Assembly: GCA_017546725.1 (NCBI GenBank)
Contig: JAFYRX010000036.1
Span: forward strand, 1-42,361
Direction: 5' to 3'
Origin: Alistipes sp.
GTDB lineage: Bacteria; Bacteroidota; Bacteroidia; Bacteroidales; Rikenellaceae
DNA: 42,361 nucleotides
Shown: positions 24,084-33,229 of the stretch, piece by piece
How the letters are laid out: every line of letters begins with the position of its first letter
Numbering within the stretch: the first letter of the stretch is position 1
The notes under the pieces: model-generated
Seen by the model: only the letters and a program-made list of their open reading frames with translations
Told to the model about the DNA's origin: nothing
The model's database searches: none
Translations under genes and position numbers: made by a program

Positions 24084-24854
24084 CTACTCGTCAAAAGCCT
24101 TACGTCGCAGACGCTCGGCATAGGCCTCGTCAGCAAAGGTCAAGAACTCGTACTGCGCCTCGTTATCAGGATTTGCTCTCATATCAAACTCATCAAGCAG
24201 GCTCTCAACGCGTTTCTCTACCGCTTCTCCCGAATCAATTACACGTACCACCCTATCGCCGATAACCTTATCAATAACCTCTCTCAAAAAAGGATAATGC
24301 GTACATCCTAAAACTATCACATCGGCACCCGCTGCAATTATAGGCTCAATAGTTTGCTTCACGAGCGATTCCGTCTGCGGCTCGAATTCTGAATTTGACT
24401 CAACGGCCTCTACAAATCCTCGCCCTACAACCTTGATAACCTCTACACCCTCGCCATAACGCGCCAGCGTATTCAGAAATTTTTCACCTTGCAGACTTCG
24501 CTCCGTAGCAACTACTCCGACAATGCCACTTCGGGTGGTAAGACAAGCGGGTTTCACCGCCGGCTCCAATCCTACAAACGGCACCGCAGGATACTTTTCT
24601 CGCAGATGTTTAATAGCAACAGCCGTCGCGGTGTTACACGCCACAACTATCATCTTGCATCCTTTTGCCAAAAGGCGTTCAACCGATTGACAGGCATAGT
24701 ACAAAATCCTATCGGCAGATTGACTACCATAGGGGCAGTTTTTACCATCACCCAAATAAACCAACGACTCATTAGGCAAGGCTCGATACAACTCGCGCCA
24801 CACCGACAACCCTCCAAAACCTGAATCGTATATGCCTATCGGGTTATTATTCAT
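24084..24854 (-). CDS. murI: glutamate racemase
   Basis: 256 residues. MurI makes D-glutamate for peptidoglycan precursors. The paired catalytic cysteines are present: Cys73 in VVACNTATA and Cys184 in VLGCTHYPF. Asp10 and Ser11 are in GIYDSGFGGLSV, and PYGSQS binds the glutamate carboxylate. The ATG overlaps the aroK stop by one base (TAATG), so translation is probably coupled. ftsK follows after 105 bases. Confidence 0.96.
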   Translation of the reverse strand: MNNNPIGIYDSGFGGLSVWRELYRALPNESLVYLGDGKNCPYGSQSADRILYYACQSVERLLAKGCKMIVVACNTATAVAIKHLREKYPAVPFVGLEPAVKPACLTTRSGIVGVVATERSLQGEKFLNTLARYGEGVEVIKVVGRGFVEAVESNSEFEPQTESLVKQTIEPIIAAGADVIVLGCTHYPFLREVIDKVIGDRVVRVIDSGEAVEKRVESLLDEFDMRANPDNEAQYEFLTFADEAYAERLRRKAFDE

Positions 24855-25372
24855 TATGCGTTAAGTTTTGAGAGAATAATCTCGATTATCTCCTCGTCAC
24901 TATACGATGAACACTCTATAATATGCGTAGCCTTTGAATAGAAAGGTTCACGCTCGGCCATATTCTTGGTCATAAACTCCACCAACTCCTCATCATTAAG
25001 GCCACGCAACTTAGGGCGTTTCTGCCTTCCGTGAGGACTCAAACGCGAGGCTATCTGCTGGGCTGTACGACGCAAATATACCGTGCTACCGATAACATTC
25101 ATTCGCTCCATATTATCTCCCCACGCTGGCACTCCACCGCCTGTAGAGATAACATAGTCACCTTCGGCATCGCCCAACTCCTCAATAATGGCTCGTTCCG
25201 TCTTGCGAAAATACTCCTCTCCTGCATAATGGAAAATATCGGCCACAGGAGCCCCCTCTCGTTGTTCGATAAGGGAATCCATATCGACAAACTCAAAGTT
25301 GGCACGCTTGGCAAGTCTCTTACCCAGCGTACTCTTGCCACAACCCATATATCCTATCAAAAAGAGTTTCAT
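24854..25372 (-). CDS. aroK: shikimate kinase
   Basis: 172 residues, normal length. It phosphorylates shikimate in the chorismate pathway. The P-loop GYMGCGKST (7-15), shikimate-binding Asp32 (VDMDS), Arg56 (YFRKTE), the GGG at 78-80 and the lid Arg in SPHGRQKRP are all in place. The gene lies 44 bases after parC and shares a base with murI, forming part of the long leftward operon. Confidence 0.96.
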   Translation of the reverse strand: MKLFLIGYMGCGKSTLGKRLAKRANFEFVDMDSLIEQREGAPVADIFHYAGEEYFRKTERAIIEELGDAEGDYVISTGGGVPAWGDNMERMNVIGSTVYLRRTAQQIASRLSPHGRQKRPKLRGLNDEELVEFMTKNMAEREPFYSKATHIIECSSYSDEEIIEIILSKLNA

Positions 25373-25416
25373 ATCGTCTAATCAATAATCTTATTGTTCA
25401 ACCCTCATTGCTGATG

Positions 25417-28200
25417 TTAGAACAAGTTTAACTGCTCAGGGTCGATAACCATAACCGGAATCTCTTCTTTTGCACTATCATCGGCAGGAGCAACATCTAC
25501 AACTGTTGTATCTACATCTGCGCCTACGATATCCATAGCATCGGCTATATCCATAGGCTCATCACTCTCTGGCATATCGGCATCGACAGATGCATCTTCA
25601 TCAACTTCGGGCTCTTCAGGCTCGATGAATTGCAGAGTATCTACATCATAAGTTGTAATACGCTTACCCTTGGCTCGGTGACTCTTGAGACCGATGAACG
25701 AATCGACATCAATCTCATCGGCAGGACGTGTAGCCTGTGCACCCTTATATGTAACGACCAGCGTAGCACCCTGCTTGTCGGTGATTGCGACAAAGACCAT
25801 AGAATTATCCTCCTCCAAGAATGAGAGCATCTTCTCGCTCATCTCCAACTGGAAGCGTTTCATATAGTAGTAATTCTGCTCCTTATCAAAGTAGCAGAGG
25901 CTATAAACCTTATCTGCAACATAGCGTTCTACACGCACAGTCTCGTCGGGGAAGTGCTGGTCGACATTGAAGCCCGTAATGTAATACTGATTCTTCGATG
26001 TCCAAACAACCAACTTATCCTCGCCCTTGAACTCTCCGAGCAACACACCTCTACCATCGGTGTTCAAGCGACGCACATCCTCGTCAAACCATATATTCTG
26101 ACCACCCAATGTAGATACTCCGTGCTCCTTGAGCACAATCTTATGTATGCCATAGCGCGAGAACAAGTTACCCTGACTCTGACGACCCTTGATAGCAACC
26201 GTAGAGAAGTCCAAATCTACAATAACCTTCTTCAGGCGGGGGCGGGGACGGAAATAAATCTTCAATACCTCGGCCTCGCCATTAGGATTAACCGACATAT
26301 ACAAAATCTCGCTCTTAGGCGTTCCCTTTGTCAAGTCGTACTCCTTGTCGCGTGTAATACTCTTGATAGCACAACGCTTCATCATAATAGCGCCTCCTCT
26401 GCCATCACGATACAAGACGTTGTAAATCGTACGTTCGTCATTACGCTTAAAGATACCAATGTAGTAGATATTCTTATCGAAGTAAGCCTTATCCTCAATC
26501 TTGGTAATCTTATAGCGACCATCCTTCAAGATTACGATTACGTCGTCAATATCACTACAATCGCACACAAACTCGGCATCCTTCATACCCTTACCGATAC
26601 CGTAGAAGCCCTCGGCTCGGTCAACATACAACTTGGCATTGGTAACGGCAACCTTAGTAGCCTCGATGGTATCAAACTCACGAATCTCGGTCTTACGTTC
26701 TCTACCTGCACCATAACGCTCACGAATACGCTCGTAGTAGGCAATAGCATAATCGGTCAAGTGGTCCAAATCGTACTGCGTAGACTTGATATCCTCGTCG
26801 ATACGCTTAATCTCGTTATCATTCTTGTCCTTATCAAAACGCGAGATACGGATGAACTTAAGTTCCGTCAGGCGCTTAACATCCTCTTGCGTAACCTCAC
26901 GACGCAACAACTTTTTGAAGGGTTCCAAACCTGTATCAACGGCAGTATAGGCCTCCTCGGGGGTACGGCAACCCTCGATGCGCTCATAAATCTTGTTCTC
27001 GATGAAGATACGCTCCAACGATGCTGCGTGCCAAGCCTCATTGAGTTCGAAGAGGCGAATCTCCAACTCCTTACCCAGCAATGCACGAGTGCGGTCAGCC
27101 GAGTGGCGAAGAATATCCTTGACACCCATAAAGCAGGGCTTCTCATCTACAATCACACAAGCATTGGGCGAGATAGATACCTCGCAAGAGGTAAAGGCGT
27201 AGAGTGCATCGATAGTCTTGTCGCTCGATTCATCGTTGGCAACGTGGATGACAATCTCAACCTTATCGGCCGTAAGGTCATCGACCTTCTTGATTTTAAT
27301 CTTACCCTTTTCGTTAGCCTTAAGGATAGACTCCTTGACAGACTCCGACGTCGTAGAAAATGGAATCTCGGTGATGGCCAACGTACGCTTATCAATCTTC
27401 GAGATACGCGCACGCACCTTAACCGCACCACCACGCAAACCATCGTTATAGCGGCTTGCATCCATAAGACCTCCCGTCGGGAAGTCAGGCAATAGCATAA
27501 AATCCTCACCCTTGAGGTGGGCTATACTTGCCGAGATAAGTTCGTTAAAGTTGTGAGGCAGAATCTTCGAGGCCAAACCTACAGCAATACCCTCGGTACC
27601 CTGCGCCAACAAAAGCGGGAACTTTACGGGCAAAGTAACAGGCTCCTCGTTGCGACCATCGTAAGAGCGCATCCACTCTGTAGTCTTGGGATTGTAGACC
27701 ACATCCAAAGCGAACTTCGACAAACGCGCCTCGATATATCGGCCAGCAGCGGCATCGTCACCCGTCAAAATGTTACCCCAATTACCCTGTGTATCGATGA
27801 GTAGGCCCTTCTGGCCCAACTGCACCAAAGCATCCTTGATAGAGGCATCACCGTGAGGGTGGTACTTCATCACATCACCCACGATACTCTGCACCTTGGT
27901 ACGTACACCATCGGCACAATGACGCTTCATCGTATGCAAAATACGACGCTGCACGGGCTTCAATCCGTCATCAATATGCGGAACAGCACGTTCCAAAATA
28001 ACATACGAGGCATAATCCAGAAACCAATTCTGGTACATACCCGTAAGTTTGCGCATATTGCCCGAATCGGCAAACAAGCGATTATACTTTCCACTTGCCG
28101 TTGATGGCGCATCACATACTGCATCAGCCTCGTTTTCGGTCTCAACTACCGAAACCGACTCTACATCCTGCTGCTCAATTATATCTTTATCTTCTGCCAT
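25417..28200 (-). CDS. parC: DNA topoisomerase IV subunit A
   Basis: 927 residues. The catalytic Tyr155 lies in AAAGRYIEARL, and the DNA-gate helix region reads HPHGDASIKDALVQLGQ. It differs from GyrA at 14399-16981 by its longer, asymmetrical C-terminal domain without a GyrA box and by an approximately 250-residue acidic extension (rich in Glu, Asp, Val) at the end. With ParE it unlinks daughter chromosomes. The gene starts 30 bases after parE. Confidence 0.94.
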   Translation of the reverse strand: MAEDKDIIEQQDVESVSVVETENEADAVCDAPSTASGKYNRLFADSGNMRKLTGMYQNWFLDYASYVILERAVPHIDDGLKPVQRRILHTMKRHCADGVRTKVQSIVGDVMKYHPHGDASIKDALVQLGQKGLLIDTQGNWGNILTGDDAAAGRYIEARLSKFALDVVYNPKTTEWMRSYDGRNEEPVTLPVKFPLLLAQGTEGIAVGLASKILPHNFNELISASIAHLKGEDFMLLPDFPTGGLMDASRYNDGLRGGAVKVRARISKIDKRTLAITEIPFSTTSESVKESILKANEKGKIKIKKVDDLTADKVEIVIHVANDESSDKTIDALYAFTSCEVSISPNACVIVDEKPCFMGVKDILRHSADRTRALLGKELEIRLFELNEAWHAASLERIFIENKIYERIEGCRTPEEAYTAVDTGLEPFKKLLRREVTQEDVKRLTELKFIRISRFDKDKNDNEIKRIDEDIKSTQYDLDHLTDYAIAYYERIRERYGAGRERKTEIREFDTIEATKVAVTNAKLYVDRAEGFYGIGKGMKDAEFVCDCSDIDDVIVILKDGRYKITKIEDKAYFDKNIYYIGIFKRNDERTIYNVLYRDGRGGAIMMKRCAIKSITRDKEYDLTKGTPKSEILYMSVNPNGEAEVLKIYFRPRPRLKKVIVDLDFSTVAIKGRQSQGNLFSRYGIHKIVLKEHGVSTLGGQNIWFDEDVRRLNTDGRGVLLGEFKGEDKLVVWTSKNQYYITGFNVDQHFPDETVRVERYVADKVYSLCYFDKEQNYYYMKRFQLEMSEKMLSFLEEDNSMVFVAITDKQGATLVVTYKGAQATRPADEIDVDSFIGLKSHRAKGKRITTYDVDTLQFIEPEEPEVDEDASVDADMPESDEPMDIADAMDIVGADVDTTVVDVAPADDSAKEEIPVMVIDPEQLNLF

Positions 28201-28230
28201 ATATGGTAGATTCTATTCTGTTTTCGAAAT

Positions 28231-30105
28231 TTATGCTACAATATCGTCTGTAATATCCTCCTCGATACGGAGGTTATCAATAATAAAGCCCTGACGTTCA
28301 AAGGTATTCTTGCCCATATAGAACTCCAACATATCCGAGATGGGGTCATCCTTGGTAAGGCGCACCTTATCCAATCGCATATTCTCGCCAATAAGGTCTT
28401 TGAACTCCTCGGGAGAGATTTCACCCAAACCCTTGAATCGGGTAATCTCGGCCGTCGAACCACACTTCTTGATGGCTTTCTGACGTTCCTCATCGGTATA
28501 GCAGTAGAAGTTCTCCTTTTTATTCTGCACACGGAACAGAGGAGTCTGCAAAATATAGAGGTGACCAGCACGAATGAGTTCGGGGAAGAACTGCACAAAG
28601 AACGAGGTCATCAACAGACGGATGTGCATACCATCGACATCGGCATCGGTTGCGATAATCACCTTATTGAAACGCAGATTCTCCAAACCGTCCTCGATAT
28701 TAAGAGCCGACTGCAACAGGTTAAACTCCTCATTCTCATAAACAACCTTCTTTGTTAGGCCATAGCAATTAAGTGGTTTACCTCGCAAGCAGAATACCGC
28801 CTGAGTCATCGCATCGCGCGTCATCGTAATAGGGCCCATAGCCGACAAACCCTCGGTGATGAAAATCATAGTCTTCTCAGCGAGAGGATTTTTACTATCG
28901 GTCAAGTGGACCTTACAATCGCGCAACTTGCGGTTGTTCACTGCCACCTTCTTGGCTGTCTCGCGAGCCTTCTTCTGAATACCCGAGATAGCCTTACGCT
29001 CCTTCTCATTCTCGGCAATCTTCTTCTGCATTATCTGCGCAGTCTCGCTATGCTTGTGCAGATAGTTATCGAGATTTGTAGCGAGGAAATCGCCTACAAA
29101 CTGTTGCATCGAAACGCCAGGAGCCACCTCCTTTGAGCCAAGACGAATCTTGGTCTGCGACTCAAAGATAGGGTCGTTCATACGAACCGACACGGCTGCC
29201 ACCATCGAAGTACGCACGTCTGACGGGTCGTAATCCTTTTTGAAGAACTCCTTAACGACCTTTGCCACCGAGGCACGCAACGCAGCCTGATGCGTTCCAC
29301 CCTGCGGGGTATATTGACCATTGACAAACGAATAGTAACTCTCGCCATAGCCCGCACCGTGAGTAATCACCACGTCAATATCGTCACCCGAGAGGTAGAT
29401 TGGCGGATACAAAGGCTCCTCTGAGAGGTTGTCGTTCACCAAATCCAAAAGACCATTCTTCGACACATACTCCTGACCATTGAGAATAATCTTCAGACCG
29501 AGGTTGAGATAGGTGTAGTTACGCACCAACTGCTCGACATAATCCAAATTGTAGGCGTACTGGCCGAAAATCTCCTCGTCAACACGGAAACTGATAAACG
29601 TACCATTTTTCTCCGCAACACCACTCTCCCAACGGTCGGACACCTCCAGACCTTTAGCGAATGTTACTGTGTGAGCCTCACCGTCACGCACCGAGCGTGC
29701 AGTGAACTCACTCGAAAGCATATTCACAGCCTTCACTCCCACACCGTTCAAACCTACGGTCTTCTGGAAGGCATCACCTTCGTACTTACCACCAGTATTC
29801 ATCTGGCTCACGGCTGCCGACAACGACTTCAATGGAATACCACGACCGTAGTCGCGCACCGACACGACATTGTCCTCGATTGTTATCTCAATCTTGTCGC
29901 CAGCACCCATAATAAATTCGTCGATAGAGTTATCCACCGTCTCCTTAATCAAGACGTAGATACCATCATCGGATTGAGAGCCGTCGCCCAACTTGCCGAT
30001 GTACATACCCGGACGCAAGCGCAAGTGTTCGCGCGGCGAAAGGGTCTTTATCGAATCATCGTCATAGGCTACGGGAGCGGGATTATTTTTTATATTATTT
30101 GCCAT
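28231..30105 (-). CDS. parE: DNA topoisomerase IV subunit B
   Basis: 624 residues. The GHKL ATPase domain shows ETVDNSIDEF (55-64), RDYGRGIPL (84-92) and GLNGVGVKAVNML (118-130); the transducer follows. The TOPRIM domain has Glu418 and the metal triad DADVDG (487-492). The usual EGDSAxG around the catalytic Glu reads EGLSAMG here (checked in the DNA at 28834-28854). The C terminus ends RQGFIIDNLRIEED, as in Bacteroidetes ParE. It lies directly upstream of parC, supporting ParE over GyrB. Confidence 0.94.
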   Translation of the reverse strand: MANNIKNNPAPVAYDDDSIKTLSPREHLRLRPGMYIGKLGDGSQSDDGIYVLIKETVDNSIDEFIMGAGDKIEITIEDNVVSVRDYGRGIPLKSLSAAVSQMNTGGKYEGDAFQKTVGLNGVGVKAVNMLSSEFTARSVRDGEAHTVTFAKGLEVSDRWESGVAEKNGTFISFRVDEEIFGQYAYNLDYVEQLVRNYTYLNLGLKIILNGQEYVSKNGLLDLVNDNLSEEPLYPPIYLSGDDIDVVITHGAGYGESYYSFVNGQYTPQGGTHQAALRASVAKVVKEFFKKDYDPSDVRTSMVAAVSVRMNDPIFESQTKIRLGSKEVAPGVSMQQFVGDFLATNLDNYLHKHSETAQIMQKKIAENEKERKAISGIQKKARETAKKVAVNNRKLRDCKVHLTDSKNPLAEKTMIFITEGLSAMGPITMTRDAMTQAVFCLRGKPLNCYGLTKKVVYENEEFNLLQSALNIEDGLENLRFNKVIIATDADVDGMHIRLLMTSFFVQFFPELIRAGHLYILQTPLFRVQNKKENFYCYTDEERQKAIKKCGSTAEITRFKGLGEISPEEFKDLIGENMRLDKVRLTKDDPISDMLEFYMGKNTFERQGFIIDNLRIEEDITDDIVA

Positions 30106-30116
30106 AAATGGTTTAA

Positions 30117-30163
30117 TTCTCGTTATTCGGCTTAAAATCTTTTATTTCTCGTCATTAGGCTTA
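30117..30163. repeat. imperfect 18-bp direct repeat upstream of parE
   Basis: TTCTCGTTATTCGGCTTA (30117-30134) recurs as TTCTCGTCATTAGGCTTA (30146-30163): two mismatches, 29-base period, in the leader between plsC and parE. Confidence 0.6.
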
Positions 30164-30215
30164 TCGGTCACAAAACTATGCTGCAAAAATGCCAACTTAT
30201 GACACTATGCGAAAA

Positions 30216-30959
30216 TTATTTCTTCGCAGCCTTAACTTCCGCACGCAACTCGGCTAAAGTATTGACCATATCGTCGCGCACCTGCTGGGCCATATCCTTC
30301 ACGTCGGTAGCCAAAACCTGCTCTACGGGGATGGGCTTCATAACGCGGATAGCAACGTGGTTGGTCCAATTAACCATACCACCCTTGCGGAACATTGTAT
30401 TGGTACCGGTCATCACGATGGGCAAAATCTCCACACCTGCCTCCTTTGCAAGGTTGAACGCACCCAACTTGAAGCGGTTAATCTCGCCAGTCTTTGAACG
30501 TGTGCCCTCGGGGAAAATCGCAACACTTGCGCCTCGGCTCAACCAAAGTTTACCCAACGACAACACCTTGGCCATTGCCTTTGAGGGGTTACCTCGCTCG
30601 ATGGGTATATCGCCGTGAATAGTCAAAAGCGGACCCATAAACGGAACGCGGAACACCTCACGCTTCGACACCCAACGGAAGTTCAGCGGAATCTTGTAGG
30701 CCGCAAAGATGTCGATGCCCGAATTATGGTTCATAACCATAACGTAGGATTTATTCTCGTTGATATTCTCCAATCCGTCAATCGTACGCTTGAGGCGTGG
30801 CGGCACGCCAAAGAGCAGTCGGCAAATCCAGCGTGAGCACTCGTGTACCCAACGACGGCTCTTGTCAAAGGGATAAGTTACAACCAAAACAATGATTGAC
30901 AGAAAAAAGAAGAACGTCACCTGCAACAGTGTGAAAAGATAGTATAAAATTGATAGCAT
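30216..30959 (-). CDS. plsC: 1-acyl-sn-glycerol-3-phosphate acyltransferase
   Basis: 247 residues. It converts lysophosphatidate to phosphatidate in phospholipid synthesis. An N-terminal membrane helix (about 8-29) precedes the acyltransferase motifs: NHNSGID (His78-X4-Asp83) and FPEGTRS (149-155). Block III (IPIERG) and IV (LPIVMTGTN) are also visible. The C terminus is helical and basic. The gene heads the leftward housekeeping run; a consensus promoter lies 35-65 bases upstream, and parE begins 110 bases downstream. Confidence 0.93.
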   Translation of the reverse strand: MLSILYYLFTLLQVTFFFFLSIIVLVVTYPFDKSRRWVHECSRWICRLLFGVPPRLKRTIDGLENINENKSYVMVMNHNSGIDIFAAYKIPLNFRWVSKREVFRVPFMGPLLTIHGDIPIERGNPSKAMAKVLSLGKLWLSRGASVAIFPEGTRSKTGEINRFKLGAFNLAKEAGVEILPIVMTGTNTMFRKGGMVNWTNHVAIRVMKPIPVEQVLATDVKDMAQQVRDDMVNTLAELRAEVKAAKK

Positions 30960-30993
30960 AGTATGGGTTTTTAATCATAAATAAATCATCTTG

Positions 30994-31024
30994 CAAATTT
31001 ACTCAAAATTAGCGACCGACCCAA
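30994..31024 (-). promoter_or_regulatory. promoter for plsC
   Basis: Minus strand: TTG (31024-31022), exactly 20 bases, TAAATTTG (31001-30994). A second -7-like TAATTTTG lies 10 bases upstream of it but has no -33 partner. Confidence 0.65.
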
Positions 31025-31083
31025 AAATTTTGGCTGCTTTTTTCAAATTGTTTTTCACGAGGGGCCGATTATCGTTGAGTGGC

Positions 31084-31114
31084 TTGAAAAACTCAAAATC
31101 TTTGCATATCTTTG
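31084..31114 (+). promoter_or_regulatory. promoter for the metallo-beta-lactamase-fold gene
   Basis: TTG (31084-31086), 20 bases, TATCTTTG (31107-31114). Because an earlier possible start at 31112 falls inside this box, the promoter decides for the ATG at 31199. Confidence 0.7.
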
Positions 31115-31198
31115 TCTTTGGCGACAAGTGGCTATCAAGCCACATTTGACACCGCACACAGCAAGAGCGTAAGACTAAAACTAATAACACATTTCAAA

Positions 31199-31930
31199 AT
31201 GGCACTATTTTCATTTTTTGGCCGCGGCAACCGCACCCCCGACTACCCCACCGACGTGGTTACCTACGGCGACAACGAGCAGATAAAGTTCACATTCTTC
31301 AAGCACGCCTCGTTCTGCATCACTTATGGCGATTGTTTTGAGCAGCATCACATCTACATCGACCCCGTAGCGGAGTATGCCGAGTACGCACACCTGCCGA
31401 AGGCCGATGCGGTGCTTATCAGCCACTCGCACTACGACCACTTTGACCGCACAGCGGTGGATGATGTGACGACTCGCAAGAGCGTGATTATCTGCGACAA
31501 GACCACAGCAGAGGCTTTCGATGGCGAACCTGTGGTGATGACTCCCGGAATGAAGACCCAACTCGACGGAGGCATCGTAATCGAGGCCGTAGCGGCTTAC
31601 AACACCTCGGAGGGGCACACCGATTTCCACCCAAAAGCACGCGAGGATAACGGTTACATAATTCGTTTAGAGGGGCTCAACATCTACGTTGCTGGCGATA
31701 CAGAGCCGACAGAGGAGATGCTGGCATTGAAGGGTATCGACATCGCTTTCCTGCCCGTAAATCAGCCATATACAATGACTGTTGACCAAGCCGTCGAGGC
31801 TATAAAGGCTATCAAGCCTCGCATCTTCTACCCCTATCACTACGGTGAGGTGGACGAAAAGACCGACATCGAGCGCCTGAAGCGAGAGTTGGATGGCGTA
31901 ACCGACGTAAGGGTATTCCCGATGGAATAA
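31199..31930 (+). CDS. metallo-beta-lactamase-fold hydrolase (UlaG/NAPE-PLD-like)
   Basis: 243 residues from the ATG at 31199. The metal-binding HxHxDH motif is His76-Ser-His78-Tyr-Asp80-His81, followed by a metal-ligand candidate GHTDFH region, AGDTEP and a final histidine in YPYHYGEV. This arrangement resembles the UlaG/YtnP 'L-ascorbate-6-P lactonase or NAPE-PLD-like' MBL subgroup; the actual substrate is unknown. It is a single-gene transcript with its own promoter and a strong terminator. Confidence 0.87.
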   Translation: MALFSFFGRGNRTPDYPTDVVTYGDNEQIKFTFFKHASFCITYGDCFEQHHIYIDPVAEYAEYAHLPKADAVLISHSHYDHFDRTAVDDVTTRKSVIICDKTTAEAFDGEPVVMTPGMKTQLDGGIVIEAVAAYNTSEGHTDFHPKAREDNGYIIRLEGLNIYVAGDTEPTEEMLALKGIDIAFLPVNQPYTMTVDQAVEAIKAIKPRIFYPYHYGEVDEKTDIERLKRELDGVTDVRVFPME

Positions 31931-31964
31931 GGGATTGCTACTTTTTTACAATAGATAACACACG

Positions 31965-31999
31965 AATAAGGCTGCAGAATCTGCAGCCTTATTTTTTTG
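31965..31999. terminator. bidirectional terminator
   Basis: A 13-bp perfect stem AATAAGGCTGCAG (31965-31977) with CTGCAGCCTTATT (31981-31993), a 3-base loop and a run of T. It separates the converging MBL and membrane-protein genes. Confidence 0.92.
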
Positions 32000-32017
32000 T
32001 AATAGTTCAAAAGGACC

Positions 32018-32470
32018 TTACTCCTCCTTTTTCTTATACAACGCTCGCTCGACAACAAATGCCAAAACAAGACCTAAACCTCCGCACAATACAACCCAAG
32101 CGCCTACAAAAAACTCTAACAAACTATGGGCTCTATATGTCTCACTTATACTTTGCCAATCGATATCATACGCAAAGAAAATAGATGTCACTGCGCCAAG
32201 ACCTATACCAACCAACAACATACCCCAACGCAACGCCTTTGCTTGTGGTTGTACGGGATGAATCTTCTCTGCACATACAGCGTCTGCTCCCGACGCATTG
32301 CCACGACCCAAACCAATGGGTATTCGTTTAGCATACTCTATCAGCGACACCCCCTCAAGGCGCTGAATTATATTCATACGCTCCTTTTTAAGAATTATCA
32401 ACTCAAACCATTTGTAGATAAAGAATGCGACACCAATAACACCTGCTGCTACTGCCAATTCATTAAACAT
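32018..32470 (-). CDS. DUF6249-like membrane protein, divergent to the ECF sigma operon
   Basis: 150 residues with three predicted transmembrane helices (about 4-28, 82-103, 118-140). A basic stretch after the first helix (LKKERMNIIQRLEG) and the ALRWGMLLVGIGLG segment look like the DUF6249 family; no enzymatic role is known to me. The gene is read away from the sigma factor gene, and its upstream region carries a perfect copy of the same ECF-type promoter (32556-32583), so it is predicted to belong to that sigma factor's regulon. Confidence 0.75.
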   Translation of the reverse strand: MFNELAVAAGVIGVAFFIYKWFELIILKKERMNIIQRLEGVSLIEYAKRIPIGLGRGNASGADAVCAEKIHPVQPQAKALRWGMLLVGIGLGAVTSIFFAYDIDWQSISETYRAHSLLEFFVGAWVVLCGGLGLVLAFVVERALYKKKEE

Positions 32471-32554
32471 AACACTAATAATTTATTAAGTTAAACATAT
32501 TTATACTTTTCTAATTACTTTCTGTTTTGTCTCAAATTTGCGACCTTTGCACTA

Positions 32555-32583
32555 TTAGACGCAACGGAGTGAAAAAGGTTACA
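32555..32583 (-). promoter_or_regulatory. ECF-type promoter facing the DUF6249-like gene
   Basis: Minus strand TGTAAC (32583-32578), 16 bases, CGTCTA (32561-32556). The arrangement and 16-base spacing equal those of the rightward copy at 32628-32656. Leader to the ATG about 80 bases. Confidence 0.75.
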
Positions 32584-32627
32584 CATTTTTTGATAAAAAT
32601 ATTTTTACAACATTTTTCGCCTGCGGA

Positions 32628-32656
32628 TGTAACCTTTCCTGCGCTTTTGCGTCTAA
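32628..32656 (+). promoter_or_regulatory. ECF-type promoter facing the sigma factor gene
   Basis: TGTAAC (32628-32633), 16 bases, CGTCTA (32650-32655). This resembles known ECF promoters (GTAAC-type -35, CGTC-type -10) and suggests autoregulation. The -10 ends only 10 bases before the ATG. Confidence 0.78.
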
Positions 32657-32665
32657 AGGGTAACT

Positions 32666-33229
32666 ATGCTAAACAACGAGAAGGAACTTTTGGAAGAGAT
32701 TGCTCGCGGCGATATGTCCGCATTCAGCACCTTGATGAAACACTATTCACAAGGGGTCTACACTCTCGTTGTACGCATCATTGGCGATGAATTTGAGGCC
32801 GAAGAGATTACGCAGGATGTTTTTATGAAAGTTTACAAACAACTCCGCAACTTTTCAGGCCGTAGCACATTTTCGACGTGGTTATACCGTATAGCCTACA
32901 ACGCTGCAATATCGTACACGCGACGAAAACGGCAGACTAGCATTCCTCTCGATGAGCGACGGTTAGCCTCGATAGACGAAGATGACGTAGAGAGAATGGA
33001 GGCGGATACATCGGAGCGTAACCTTGAGGCTCTCGCAGCCGCGATAGAACAATTAGAGCCCCAAGACAAGGCATTGGTGACATTACACTATTACGAAAAT
33101 CGCCCCATAGCCGAGTGTGCCGAGATAATCGAGCAGAGCATAGGCAACACAAAGGTGAGACTACACAGAATAAGAAAGAAGTTATATATACTAATTACAG
33201 ATTATAGAGATGAACAAGGAGCAAAATAA
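32666..33229 (+). CDS. ECF (sigma-70 family, RpoE-like) RNA polymerase sigma factor
   Basis: 187 residues. Region 2 reads FEAEEITQDVFMKVYKQL and STFSTWLYRIAYNAAISYTRRKR split over helices that bind the -10; region 4 is LEPQDKALVTLHYYENRPIAECAEII...IGNTKVRLHRIRKKL, an HTH for the -35. The downstream gene overlaps its end by 20 bases. A matching ECF-type promoter directly upstream implies self-activation. The ATG at 32666 would leave almost no leader. Confidence 0.95.
   Translation: MLNNEKELLEEIARGDMSAFSTLMKHYSQGVYTLVVRIIGDEFEAEEITQDVFMKVYKQLRNFSGRSTFSTWLYRIAYNAAISYTRRKRQTSIPLDERRLASIDEDDVERMEADTSERNLEALAAAIEQLEPQDKALVTLHYYENRPIAECAEIIEQSIGNTKVRLHRIRKKLYILITDYRDEQGAK

Noticed and set aside
25954-27495. 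513-codon open frame on the plus strand
   Set aside because: Lies entirely antisense to parC; its composition is the mirror of parC codon use and it has no domain, leader or promoter.
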